This document shows positions 1 to 6,064 of a stretch of DNA of 7,436 bases, one piece after another. Made by a program: the position numbers and the translations under genes. The DNA is from an uncultured Eubacteriales bacterium (GTDB taxonomy: Bacteria > Bacillota > Clostridia > Oscillospirales > Acutalibacteraceae): the NCBI GenBank assembly GCA_934488615.1, contig CAKSSJ010000047.1, positions 1 through 7,436 on the forward strand, given 5' to 3'. Within the stretch, counting starts at the first letter, position 1, and each line of letters starts with the position of its first letter. A model generated the notes under the pieces. The model saw only the letters and a program-made list of their open reading frames with translations, searched no databases and was not told the DNA's origin.

Positions 1-74
1 TGTCGGCGCGGTAGTGAATGACAGTCCGGTGGACTGTCAGAGCCGCGACGTGACCGAGCCGCAGCGAGACGCTG
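1..74 (+). repeat. 74-bp core repeat, copy 1
   Basis: This stretch is identical to the reverse complement of 3078-3151 and differs from 7334-7407 at one position (6, G versus C). It contains a strong hairpin at 19-39 with 9-bp perfect arms (TGACAGTCC and GGACTGTCA) around a GGT loop, and a weaker AGCG/CGCT hairpin near its right end. It is followed at 74-88 by a variable small hairpin (CGGC, GTA, GCCG). Confidence 0.95.
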
Positions 75-105
75 GCGGCGTAGCCGACTGAGGGAGTAAA
101 TTCAA

Positions 106-133
106 GTGAAAAGATAAAAGTGAAAAGTGAAAA
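106..133 (+). repeat. Heptad tandem repeat (GTGAAAA)x4
   Basis: Four head-to-tail 7-bp units: GTGAAAA, GATAAAA, GTGAAAA, GTGAAAA. They lie inside the unshared interior of element copy 1 and form part of the left arm of the inverted repeat at 112-207. The sequence is purine-rich on the + strand and non-coding. Its copy number may vary between strains by slippage; that is inference. Confidence 0.8.
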
Positions 134-207
134 GAAGCGGTGGCTTTGCGTTGCAAAGCATTAAAATAAAACCTTTTTTCTTAGTTCTTCTCTATTCACT
201 TTTATCT
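112..207. repeat. 13-bp inverted repeat enclosing a small hairpin
   Basis: AGATAAAAGTGAA at 112-124 is the exact reverse complement of 195-207, and the match continues imperfectly inward to about 133/186. The 70-nt interval between the perfect arms contains a second perfect hairpin at 143-159 (GCTTTGC, GTT, GCAAAGC). As RNA or single-stranded DNA this would be a long imperfect stem with a nested hairpin. No T-tract follows the outer stem in the position expected of an intrinsic terminator. Confidence 0.75.
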
Positions 208-291
208 CAAATAACCCCTCCGTTTCGCTTCGCTCAACACCTCCCCTAAAGGGGCGGCAAGAAAATTTTCACTGTAATTAACATCTATTTT

Positions 292-299
292 GGGTGGTG
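292..299 (+). promoter_or_regulatory. Ribosome binding site fixing a TTG start
   Basis: GGTGGTG at 293-299 matches the anti-Shine-Dalgarno target GGAGGTG with one mismatch and ends 5 nt before TTG at 305. This supports TTG 305 as the start of the exonuclease gene over the earlier in-frame TTG at 290, which would lie upstream of the ribosome site. Confidence 0.7.
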
Positions 300-304
300 T
301 TCAT

Positions 305-1063
305 TTGAGCAAAAAATTTATTTCATGGAACGTCAACGGCATAAGAGCCTGCATGAACAAGGGCTTCATGGACGTTTTTAACGAGCTGGACGCAGACATT
401 TTCTGCCTGCAGGAGACTAAAATGCAGGAAGGTCAGCTCGTTCTGGAGCTTGACGGCTACCGTCAATATTGGAGCTACGCCGAAAAGAAAGGCTATTCCG
501 GCACCGCGATATTCACCAAGGAGGAGCCGCTCAGCGTCAGCTACGGTCTCGGCATTGAGGAGCTTGACACCGAGGGCAGGCTTATCACGCTCGAATTTGA
601 CGATATATATTTCATCACGGAATACGTTCCGAACGCGCAGGACGGACTGAAAAGAATCGACCACCGCATGAAGTGGGAGGACGCTTTCAGAGCCTATGTC
701 TCGGAGCTTCAAAAAAAGAAGCCCGTTGTTTTCTGCGGCGATCTCAACGTTGCCCACAATGAGATCGACCTGAAAAATCCGAAAACGAACCGCGGCAACG
801 CAGGCTTTTCCGACGAGGAAAGAGGAAAGTTCGGCGAGCTTCTCGACGCAGGCTTCATTGACACCTTCCGTTATTTTTACCCCGACCTTGAAAATGCCTA
901 CAGCTGGTGGTCATACCGCTTCAAGGCGAGGGAGAAGAACGTCGGCTGGCGCATCGACTATTTCTGCGTTTCAAAGGAGCTTGAGCCGAGGCTTGAAAGC
1001 GTGAAGATTCATTCCGAAATTTACGGCTCGGATCACTGTCCGGTAGAACTTGTTTTAAAATAA
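305..1063 (+). CDS. exoA: Exodeoxyribonuclease III / AP endonuclease
   Basis: The 252-residue product belongs to the exonuclease III (ExoA/XthA) branch of the endonuclease/exonuclease/phosphatase family. Such enzymes cut DNA 5' of abasic sites and remove blocked 3' ends during base excision repair, in the cytoplasm with Mg2+. Visible family signatures in order are WNVNGIRA at the N-terminus (N9, N11), LQETK with metal-binding E37, the catalytic-type tyrosine in EYVPN (Y107), CGDLNVAH (D146, N148), the SWWSYR...GWRIDYF block, and the terminal GSDHCP with D243 and H244. Every expected active-site residue is present, and the length is close to that usual for Gram-positive ExoA. The start is TTG at 305, giving MSKKFISWN, which matches the family's usual N-terminus. 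It leads a tight set with the next two genes; its stop is 12 nt before the next ATG. No promoter is obvious upstream because a repeat element occupies most of that region. Confidence 0.95.
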   Translation: MSKKFISWNVNGIRACMNKGFMDVFNELDADIFCLQETKMQEGQLVLELDGYRQYWSYAEKKGYSGTAIFTKEEPLSVSYGLGIEELDTEGRLITLEFDDIYFITEYVPNAQDGLKRIDHRMKWEDAFRAYVSELQKKKPVVFCGDLNVAHNEIDLKNPKTNRGNAGFSDEERGKFGELLDAGFIDTFRYFYPDLENAYSWWSYRFKAREKNVGWRIDYFCVSKELEPRLESVKIHSEIYGSDHCPVELVLK

Positions 1064-1075
1064 GAGGGATTTTAA

Positions 1076-2350
1076 ATGACAAAGAAGAACAAAAAGGTTA
1101 TTATCATACTTTCGGCTGTGCTTGCAGTTTGCCTTGTTTTTACGGGGCTTACATTCAGCAAGAGCTTCACGGGCAAGCTCTTCGGCGGAATGGACACCAA
1201 AGGCGGCGAGCCGCTTTCGTCCGTCGTGAGCATGGAATACAAGACCGACTACCCGCTCGTTCAGACCCAGCAGGAGAATGTTTTTTACGAGACCTATCCC
1301 GACGGAACGGTAAAATACTTCAAGTATGCCGACAAGGAGATCGTTGAGATCACCAACGTCAGAACGAAGAAAATCAACATAACATGCAGTTATCAGAAAA
1401 TTCCGATGACGCTTTACTACCTTGAGGATACGGACGTCGGCACGATCGGCTACGGACTTTTCAATTCCAAGCAGGAAAGCGACGTAAAGACCTTTTCATA
1501 TGTTTTCGCGCGTCTGATGGACTGCCCGTCCTCTTACAGGGATTCCGCAAGGACAAGCTACGTTCTGCTCCTTGACATGGATGCCGAGGACGCATACAGG
1601 GTTGACAAGACCTACTCCGACATCTATTCATTTGACATGAATTCGGGCACGGCAACGCTCATCGTTTCCTCAAGGGACCGCACGGTTCAGGAGGACGCAA
1701 CGCAGAACGAGACATGGACGGTGTTCACCGACAGCTCGGTAAACAGCATGAGCAAATACGATTGGTTCGCCTCAACAAGATATCACGACACCAACGCAGA
1801 AACGGTTCTCTATGACTTCATGTCGGTTGAAAGCTCAAGAAGCGTAAGAAAAGCCGAGTCAACGGAGTTTGTCAATTCTCCGTCGTATCAGTTCCGCGAA
1901 AAGGACGGCGCATATTACTGCTTTGCGAACACCGACGACGGCTTTAATCTTGTCAAGAACGGCAAAAAGGACGCACCGCTTAAAAAATTCAGCGGAAAGT
2001 TCTCGGATTATATTGTAAGCGACCATTTCATCTTTGACCCGTCGGCAACGGAATTCACCGACATGTACACGGGCGAGACTGTTTCGGGCAAGAAAACGCG
2101 CTTTGAATCGCTTTCGGGCTTCATCGCTTCGCCGAGCGGCAAGAATTTTGCCGTTTTCTGCGGCGGCGACAAGCAGGCAATGGTCATCTACAGCACCGAG
2201 GACGGCAAGGCGAGCCTTATTTCCGACAGCAATATATTCAACAGCGGAATTTGCAACTATTGCTTCATCAGCAATCAGACGATTCTTGTTTCGGCATTTG
2301 CCGAGGACGGAACGGCAGTAAACCGAATCGTTAAAATCAACGCAGATTGA
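1076..2350 (+). CDS. Exported or membrane-anchored protein of unknown function
   Basis: I do not recognise this 424-residue protein. A lysine-rich start (residues 3-7) is followed by a hydrophobic stretch at about 8-26, fitting a signal peptide or single N-terminal membrane anchor. C19 lies in LAVC, which is not a good lipobox, so a lipoprotein is unlikely. The remainder is polar, rich in Ser, Thr, Asp and aromatics, and predicted by eye to be mostly beta. Several C-terminal segments look like propeller blades, notably ASPSGKNFAVF followed by VIYSTEDGK, and YSFDMNSGTATL earlier; a beta-propeller fold is an inference only. I find no catalytic motif. The start is well supported by GAGGGA at 1064-1069, 6 nt before ATG 1076. 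The gene sits 12 nt after exoA and 11 nt before the deaminase gene, so it is probably co-transcribed with two cytoplasmic DNA-metabolism genes, which gives no clear clue to its role. Confidence 0.9.
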   Translation: MTKKNKKVIIILSAVLAVCLVFTGLTFSKSFTGKLFGGMDTKGGEPLSSVVSMEYKTDYPLVQTQQENVFYETYPDGTVKYFKYADKEIVEITNVRTKKINITCSYQKIPMTLYYLEDTDVGTIGYGLFNSKQESDVKTFSYVFARLMDCPSSYRDSARTSYVLLLDMDAEDAYRVDKTYSDIYSFDMNSGTATLIVSSRDRTVQEDATQNETWTVFTDSSVNSMSKYDWFASTRYHDTNAETVLYDFMSVESSRSVRKAESTEFVNSPSYQFREKDGAYYCFANTDDGFNLVKNGKKDAPLKKFSGKFSDYIVSDHFIFDPSATEFTDMYTGETVSGKKTRFESLSGFIASPSGKNFAVFCGGDKQAMVIYSTEDGKASLISDSNIFNSGICNYCFISNQTILVSAFAEDGTAVNRIVKINAD

Positions 2351-2361
2351 GAGGGATAACA

Positions 2362-2862
2362 ATGTCAAAAAGAGAGGATTACATTTCGTGGGATGAATAC
2401 TTCATGGGCGTTGCACTGCTCGCCGCAAAGAGAAGCAAGGACCCCAACACGCAGGTAGGTGCCTGCATCGTAAATGAGAACAAGAAAATCATGTCGGTCG
2501 GCTACAACGGCTTCCCGCTCGGCTGCAGTGACGACGCTTTTCCGTGGGACAGAGCCGCGGATAACGATTATGACACAAAGTATCCTTACGTTTGCCATGC
2601 CGAGCTTAACGCGATACTCAACAACGCGGGCGCACCGCTTCAGGGCTGCAGTGTTTACGTTGCGCTTTTCCCCTGCAACGAATGTGCCAAGGCGATAATC
2701 CAGTGCGGAATCAAAAAGGTTTTCTACCTTTCCGACAAGTATAACGGAACGAGCGGCAACCTCGCCTCTAAGCGCATGTTTGACGCCGCAGGAGTTGAGT
2801 ACAAGCAGCTCAGCCTGCCGCACAAGGAAATTACGATCAACTTTGACGAAAGTCTTGTATAA
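2362..2862 (+). CDS. dCMP deaminase (ComEB/DCTD-type zinc deaminase)
   Basis: The 166-residue protein is a cytidine/deoxycytidylate deaminase family member, expected to convert dCMP to dUMP, the thymidylate synthase substrate, in the cytoplasm. The zinc site is complete: HAE at H79-A80-E81 (E81 being the proton shuttle) and PCNEC with C105 and C108. The N-terminal block ISWDEYFMGVALLAA, then SKDPNTQVGA and GYNGFP, is typical of the dCMP-specific branch rather than the tRNA adenosine or free cytidine deaminases. The chosen start is ATG 2362, preceded by GAGGGA at 2351-2356; an in-frame TTG at 2347 overlaps the preceding stop and lacks a ribosome site. It is the last gene of the exoA set. No intrinsic terminator is evident downstream, where a repeat element begins about 100 nt later. 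ComEB, the competence-locus name for this family in Bacillus, need not imply a competence role here. Confidence 0.93.
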   Translation: MSKREDYISWDEYFMGVALLAAKRSKDPNTQVGACIVNENKKIMSVGYNGFPLGCSDDAFPWDRAADNDYDTKYPYVCHAELNAILNNAGAPLQGCSVYVALFPCNECAKAIIQCGIKKVFYLSDKYNGTSGNLASKRMFDAAGVEYKQLSLPHKEITINFDESLV

Positions 2863-2961
2863 TTCGCATTTTTGTGATATATTTAATAGGTTAATATAAA
2901 GCTCTTCACGAAAAGTTTGAGAATATTGCACTTTGCTGACAACTTTCAGACACTTTCGACG

Positions 2962-3176
2962 AGCCTTCCCCTCGAGGGGAAGGTGGCGGCGTAAGCCGTC
3001 GGATGAGGTGGAAAGCTATATTTTCACGGCTATTTTTAACGCTGCTTCGCAGCTACACCTAATCAGTCACTTCGTGACAGCGTCTCGCTGCGGCTCGGTC
3101 ACGTCGCGGCTCTGACAGTCCACCGGACTGTCATTCACTACCGCGCCGACACTGCGCTACCCTCAAGGGGAAGCCT
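2962..3176 (-). repeat. Complete ~215-bp MITE-like dispersed element, copy 2
   Basis: The ends are inverted repeats: AGCCTTCCCCT at 2962-2972 and, read from the other strand at 3176-3166, AGGCTTCCCCT (10 of 11 identical). From left to right it contains a perfect 20-bp palindrome at 2964-2983 centred on CTCGAG, a GGCGGC/GCCGTC hairpin at 2985-3000, a GCTGC/GCAGC hairpin at 3041-3053, a GTCAC/GTGAC hairpin at 3066-3078, and the 74-bp core in reverse orientation at 3078-3151. There is no coding potential beyond a chance 60-codon frame. The size, ends and multiple copies fit a non-autonomous element or a structured intergenic repeat. I see no target-site duplication immediately at the ends. It fills most of the 391-nt gap between the deaminase gene and secA. 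Confidence 0.75.
3078..3151 (-). repeat. 74-bp core repeat, copy 2 (inverted)
   Basis: The reverse complement equals positions 1-74 with no difference. The strong 9-bp hairpin lies at 3113-3133. The core is bounded on its left by the GTCAC, TTC, GTGAC hairpin and on its right by a stretch (to 3176) whose reverse complement, ending AGGGTAGCGCAG, matches the sequence preceding copy 3. Confidence 0.95.
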
Positions 3177-3193
3177 TGATTTGAAATCGCACA

Positions 3194-3228
3194 TTGCACC
3201 TCTTTTTTCGTGAAGAAACTAATATAAA
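3194..3228 (+). promoter_or_regulatory. Possible secA promoter region (weak)
   Basis: TAATAT at 3220-3225 resembles a -10 box and lies about 29 nt before the secA start. The best upstream hexamer, TTGCAC at 3194-3199, is a poor -35 and is spaced 20 nt, which is long. The right arm of the 12-bp inverted repeat (3205-3216) lies between them, where a regulator could act. This is a tentative call made mainly from position. Confidence 0.25.
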
Positions 3229-3240
3229 TCCAATTTCTGA

Positions 3241-3245
3241 AAGGA
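3241..3245 (+). promoter_or_regulatory. secA ribosome binding site
   Basis: AAGGA at 3241-3245 ends 8 nt before ATG 3254 and decides the secA start. The longer open frame beginning with TTG at 3194 adds 20 residues unlike any SecA N-terminus and has no ribosome site. Confidence 0.85.
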
Positions 3246-3253
3246 ATGAAAAT

Positions 3254-5995
3254 ATGGGTCTTCTTAAAAAAATCTTCGGCGACTATTCCGCTAAGGAAGT
3301 CAAGCGAGTAGTCCCGATAAAAAATAAGGTTCTTGCCCTTGAAGAGGAGTATGCCAAGCTCACGGATAAGGAGCTTCAGGCAAAAACTCCCGAGTTCAAG
3401 GAGAGACTTGCGAACGGCGAAACCCTCGACGATATTCTTCCCGAGGCATTTGCCGCATGCCGCGAGGCTTCATGGCGAGTTCTCGGAATGAAGCACTTCC
3501 CCGTTCAGATCATCGGCGGTATCGTTCTCCATCAGGGTCGTATTGCCGAGATGAAAACAGGTGAAGGTAAAACTCTCGTTGCTACCCTCCCCGCTTACCT
3601 CAACGCTCTTTCGGGCAACGGCGTTCACATCGTTACGGTCAACGATTACCTTGCCCGCCGTGACTCCGAGTGGATGGGCAAGCTTTACAGATTCATGGGT
3701 CTTACGGTAGGTCTTATCGTTCACGGACTTGACAATGACGAGCGCAAGGCGGCTTATGCCGCAGACATAACCTACGGAACAAACAACGAGATGGGCTTCG
3801 ACTATCTTCGTGACAACATGGTTCCGTACAAGGAGAACAAGGTTCAGCGCGGTCACAACTTCGCTATCGTCGATGAGGTTGACTCTATCCTTATTGATGA
3901 GGCGCGTACACCGCTTATCATTTCGGGCCGCGGCGACCAGTCAACCGAGCTTTACAACCTCGCCAACAGCTTTGTCCACACCCTTTCAAAGGCAGTCGTT
4001 AAGGAGATCGACTCCAAGCAGAATGCCGAGGACGTTGCCGACGGCGACTACATCGTTGACGAAAAGGCAAGATCGGCTTCGCTCACCAAGAGCGGTATTG
4101 CCAAGGCTGAGGCTTATTTCAACGTTGAAAACCTCATGGACGCGGAGAACATGACCCTCCTCCACCACATCAATCAGGCTATCAAGGCCGTAGGTGTTAT
4201 GCGCCGCGATATCGACTACGTTGTTAAGGACAATCAGGTTCTCATCGTTGACGAATTCACGGGACGTATCATGCTCGGCAGACGGTATAACGAGGGTCTC
4301 CATCAGGCGATCGAAGCAAAAGAGGGCGTTAAGGTCGAGCACGAGAGCAAGACCCTCGCGACCATTACCTTTCAGAACTATTTCCGTCTTTACAAGAAGC
4401 TTTCCGGTATGACAGGTACGGCTATGACGGAGAGCCAGGAATTCCAGGAGATCTACTCCCTTGACGTTGTCGAGATCCCGACCAACAAGCCGATGATCCG
4501 TATTGACAACCACGACGTTGTTTACAAGACCGAGGCGGCGAAGTACAATGCGCTCATCAATCAGGTTATGGAGTGCCACGCAAAGGGTCAGCCCGTGCTC
4601 GTCGGTACTGTTTCAATCGAAAAGTCGGAGGTTCTTTCCAAGCTCCTCAAATCAAGAGGAATCAAGCACGAAGTCCTCAACGCCAAGTTCCACGAAAAGG
4701 AAGCCGAGATCGTCGCTCAGGCAGGTAAGTTCGGCGCCGTCACCATCGCCACAAACATGGCAGGCCGTGGTACCGATATCATGCTCGGCGGTAACTCCGA
4801 GTTCCTTGCAAAGGCGGCTATGCGCCGCAAGGGCTATTCCGAGGAAATGATCGTTGAAGCAACAGGCTTCGCCGAGACAGACGATGAGGAGATCATCAAC
4901 GCAAGAAAAGAATATGCAGAGCTTGAAAGCTCGTTCAAAGAATCCATTAAAGAGGAAGCCGAAAAGGTTCGTGAAGCAGGCGGACTTTACATCATCGGCA
5001 CAGAGCGCCACGATTCACGCCGTATCGACAATCAGCTGAGAGGACGTTCGGGACGTCAGGGCGACCCCGGTGAGAGCCGCTTCTATCTTTCGCTTGAAGA
5101 CGACCTTATGCGTCTCTTCGGCGGCGAAAGACTTCAGGGCGTTATGAACACCCTCGGCGCGGACGAGAACATGCCGATCGACTCCAAGATGGTTTCCCGT
5201 TCAATCGAATCCGCTCAGAAGAAGAAGGAATCGCAGAACTTTGCAATTCGTAAGAACGTTCTCCAGTACGACGACGTTATGAACCGTCAGAGAGAGCTTA
5301 TTTACGAACAGCGTGACCGCGTTCTTAACGGCGAGGATCTCAAGGCTTCAATTCTCAAGATGCTTGACGAATCCGTAACCGAATCAATCGACTTCTACTG
5401 TGCGTCGGCTCTCCCGAAGCACGAGTGGAACATCGCGGGACTTAAGGAGAAGTACCTCGGCTGGATCACAGAGCCGGACGACTTTGAGGATATCGACGCA
5501 TTTGACCGTGACGAGGCAAGAGAAATGCTTATCAACAGAGGTCATGAGCGCTACGAAGCCCGTGAAAAGGAGTTCACTCCCGAGATCATGAGAAGCCTTG
5601 AGCACATGATTCTTCTCAGAAACGTTGACACCTTCTGGATGGATCACATCGATGCGATGGAGGAGCTCAAGAGAGGTATTAACCTCCGCGCCTACGGTAA
5701 TCAGGATCCCGTTGTCGCATACAGAATGGAAAGCTACGACATGTTCGACGAGATGAGCAATTCGATCCGTGAGAACACCGTCCGTCAGATGCTCACCGTT
5801 CGTATCAGAAGCGAGGAGGACACAAAGCGTGAGCAGGCAGCTAAGGTCACAAGCGAGAGCGGAGCCTCCGACGGAAGCGAAAAGGGCAGAACAGTCCGCA
5901 AAAAGGCTGCCCCGGGACCGAACGACCCCTGCCCCTGCGGAAGCGGCAAGAAATATAAAAAGTGCTGCGGAAATCCTGCAAACCACGGTAAATAA
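3254..5995 (+). CDS. secA: Preprotein translocase ATPase SecA
   Basis: The 913-residue product is the ATPase motor that pushes unfolded preproteins through SecYEG at the cytoplasmic membrane. Its N-terminus, MGLLKKIFGD, is typical of the family. DEAD-type motor motifs are intact: Walker A TGEGKT at 102-107, DEVD at 207-210, the TFQNYFRLY...SGMTGTA region from about 372, MAGRGTDIMLGG near 502-513, and QLRGRSGRQG at 594-603, which carries the arginine finger-type residues. The protein-crosslinking domain, helical scaffold and wing regions fit in the expected places. The C-terminus keeps the zinc-binding tail (C893, C895, C904, C905), which contacts SecB or lipids/ribosomes in other species. The tail and full length favour the housekeeping SecA over an accessory SecA2. 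It stands alone between a repeat-filled gap and its own terminator; the prfB gene that often follows secA in Firmicutes is not adjacent here. Confidence 0.99.
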   Translation: MGLLKKIFGDYSAKEVKRVVPIKNKVLALEEEYAKLTDKELQAKTPEFKERLANGETLDDILPEAFAACREASWRVLGMKHFPVQIIGGIVLHQGRIAEMKTGEGKTLVATLPAYLNALSGNGVHIVTVNDYLARRDSEWMGKLYRFMGLTVGLIVHGLDNDERKAAYAADITYGTNNEMGFDYLRDNMVPYKENKVQRGHNFAIVDEVDSILIDEARTPLIISGRGDQSTELYNLANSFVHTLSKAVVKEIDSKQNAEDVADGDYIVDEKARSASLTKSGIAKAEAYFNVENLMDAENMTLLHHINQAIKAVGVMRRDIDYVVKDNQVLIVDEFTGRIMLGRRYNEGLHQAIEAKEGVKVEHESKTLATITFQNYFRLYKKLSGMTGTAMTESQEFQEIYSLDVVEIPTNKPMIRIDNHDVVYKTEAAKYNALINQVMECHAKGQPVLVGTVSIEKSEVLSKLLKSRGIKHEVLNAKFHEKEAEIVAQAGKFGAVTIATNMAGRGTDIMLGGNSEFLAKAAMRRKGYSEEMIVEATGFAETDDEEIINARKEYAELESSFKESIKEEAEKVREAGGLYIIGTERHDSRRIDNQLRGRSGRQGDPGESRFYLSLEDDLMRLFGGERLQGVMNTLGADENMPIDSKMVSRSIESAQKKKESQNFAIRKNVLQYDDVMNRQRELIYEQRDRVLNGEDLKASILKMLDESVTESIDFYCASALPKHEWNIAGLKEKYLGWITEPDDFEDIDAFDRDEAREMLINRGHERYEAREKEFTPEIMRSLEHMILLRNVDTFWMDHIDAMEELKRGINLRAYGNQDPVVAYRMESYDMFDEMSNSIRENTVRQMLTVRIRSEEDTKREQAAKVTSESGASDGSEKGRTVRKKAAPGPNDPCPCGSGKKYKKCCGNPANHGK

Positions 5996-6000
5996 AAATT

Positions 6001-6026
6001 AAGGGCGGCTCAATAACCGCCCTTTT
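6001..6026 (+). terminator. Intrinsic terminator after secA
   Basis: AAGGGCGG at 6001-6008 and CCGCCCTT at 6017-6024 form a perfect 8-bp GC-rich stem around an 8-nt loop, followed by a short T-run. It begins 5 nt after the secA stop. The U-tract is short (TTTT, then C), so some read-through into the next gene is plausible. Confidence 0.85.
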
Positions 6027-6064
6027 CTCAACAAATAATCTTATTGAATAAAGGACTGTTGACA

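Larger units (their letters stand above)
1..261 (+). repeat. Dispersed intergenic element, copy 1 (left end outside window)
   Basis: This copy starts at the window edge directly in the 74-bp core and seems to end at 238-261 with a C-rich/G-rich terminal palindrome (cccc, taaa, gggg at 243-254). That end resembles the left terminus of the complete copy at 2962-3176 when the latter is read in reverse: both have CACCT, then CCCCT, two bases, AGGGG. The interior (about 95-208) is not shared with the complete copy. No ORF of its own is credible, so if mobile it must be moved by an enzyme encoded elsewhere. The whole 304-nt gap before the first gene is largely this element; only about 40 nt remain for a promoter, and I see no convincing -35/-10 pair there. 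Confidence 0.75.
2903..3216. repeat. 12-bp inverted repeat flanking the repeat element upstream of secA
   Basis: TCTTCACGAAAA at 2903-2914 is the exact reverse complement of 3205-3216. Outside both arms lies a direct 9-bp match, TAATATAAA, at 2892-2900 and 3220-3228. A 7-bp direct match, ATTGCAC, lies inside at 2925-2931 and 3193-3199; that short match could be chance. The interval contains the complete dispersed element (2962-3176) plus flanks. The arms could be regulator sites, remnants of an insertion, or recombination sites; the sequence does not decide. Confidence 0.6.

Noticed and set aside
1..304. CRISPR array or integron attC-like site among the repeats
   Set aside because: There are no regularly spaced repeats with unique spacers, and no attC-type core sites or integrase gene are visible.
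2843..2863. TTGACG and a perfect TATAAT at the end of the deaminase gene as a promoter
   Set aside because: The boxes are only 9 nt apart, and TATAAT arises from the final GTA codon, the TAA stop and the next base.
2365..2931. 188-codon open frame on the - strand opposite the deaminase gene
   Set aside because: The + strand encodes an intact zinc deaminase with a ribosome site; the antisense frame has no family signature.
2933..3115. 60-codon open frame on the + strand between the deaminase gene and secA
   Set aside because: It is formed by the repeat element, ends inside the core, and has no plausible start signal.
2925..3199. ATTGCAC direct repeat as a target-site duplication of the element
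   Set aside because: It lies 30 and 16 nt outside the inferred element ends, and a 7-bp match is expected fairly often by chance over these flanks.
3194..3253. Upstream extension of SecA from TTG 3194
   Set aside because: The added 20 residues do not resemble SecA, and the ribosome site at 3241-3245 places the start at ATG 3254.
3986..4579. 197-codon open frame on the - strand inside secA
   Set aside because: It is entirely antisense to conserved SecA motor sequence and has no independent evidence of coding.
5384..5986. 200-codon open frame on the - strand opposite the secA 3' part
   Set aside because: It lies wholly within secA, has no recognisable motifs or ribosome site, and is a codon-bias shadow.
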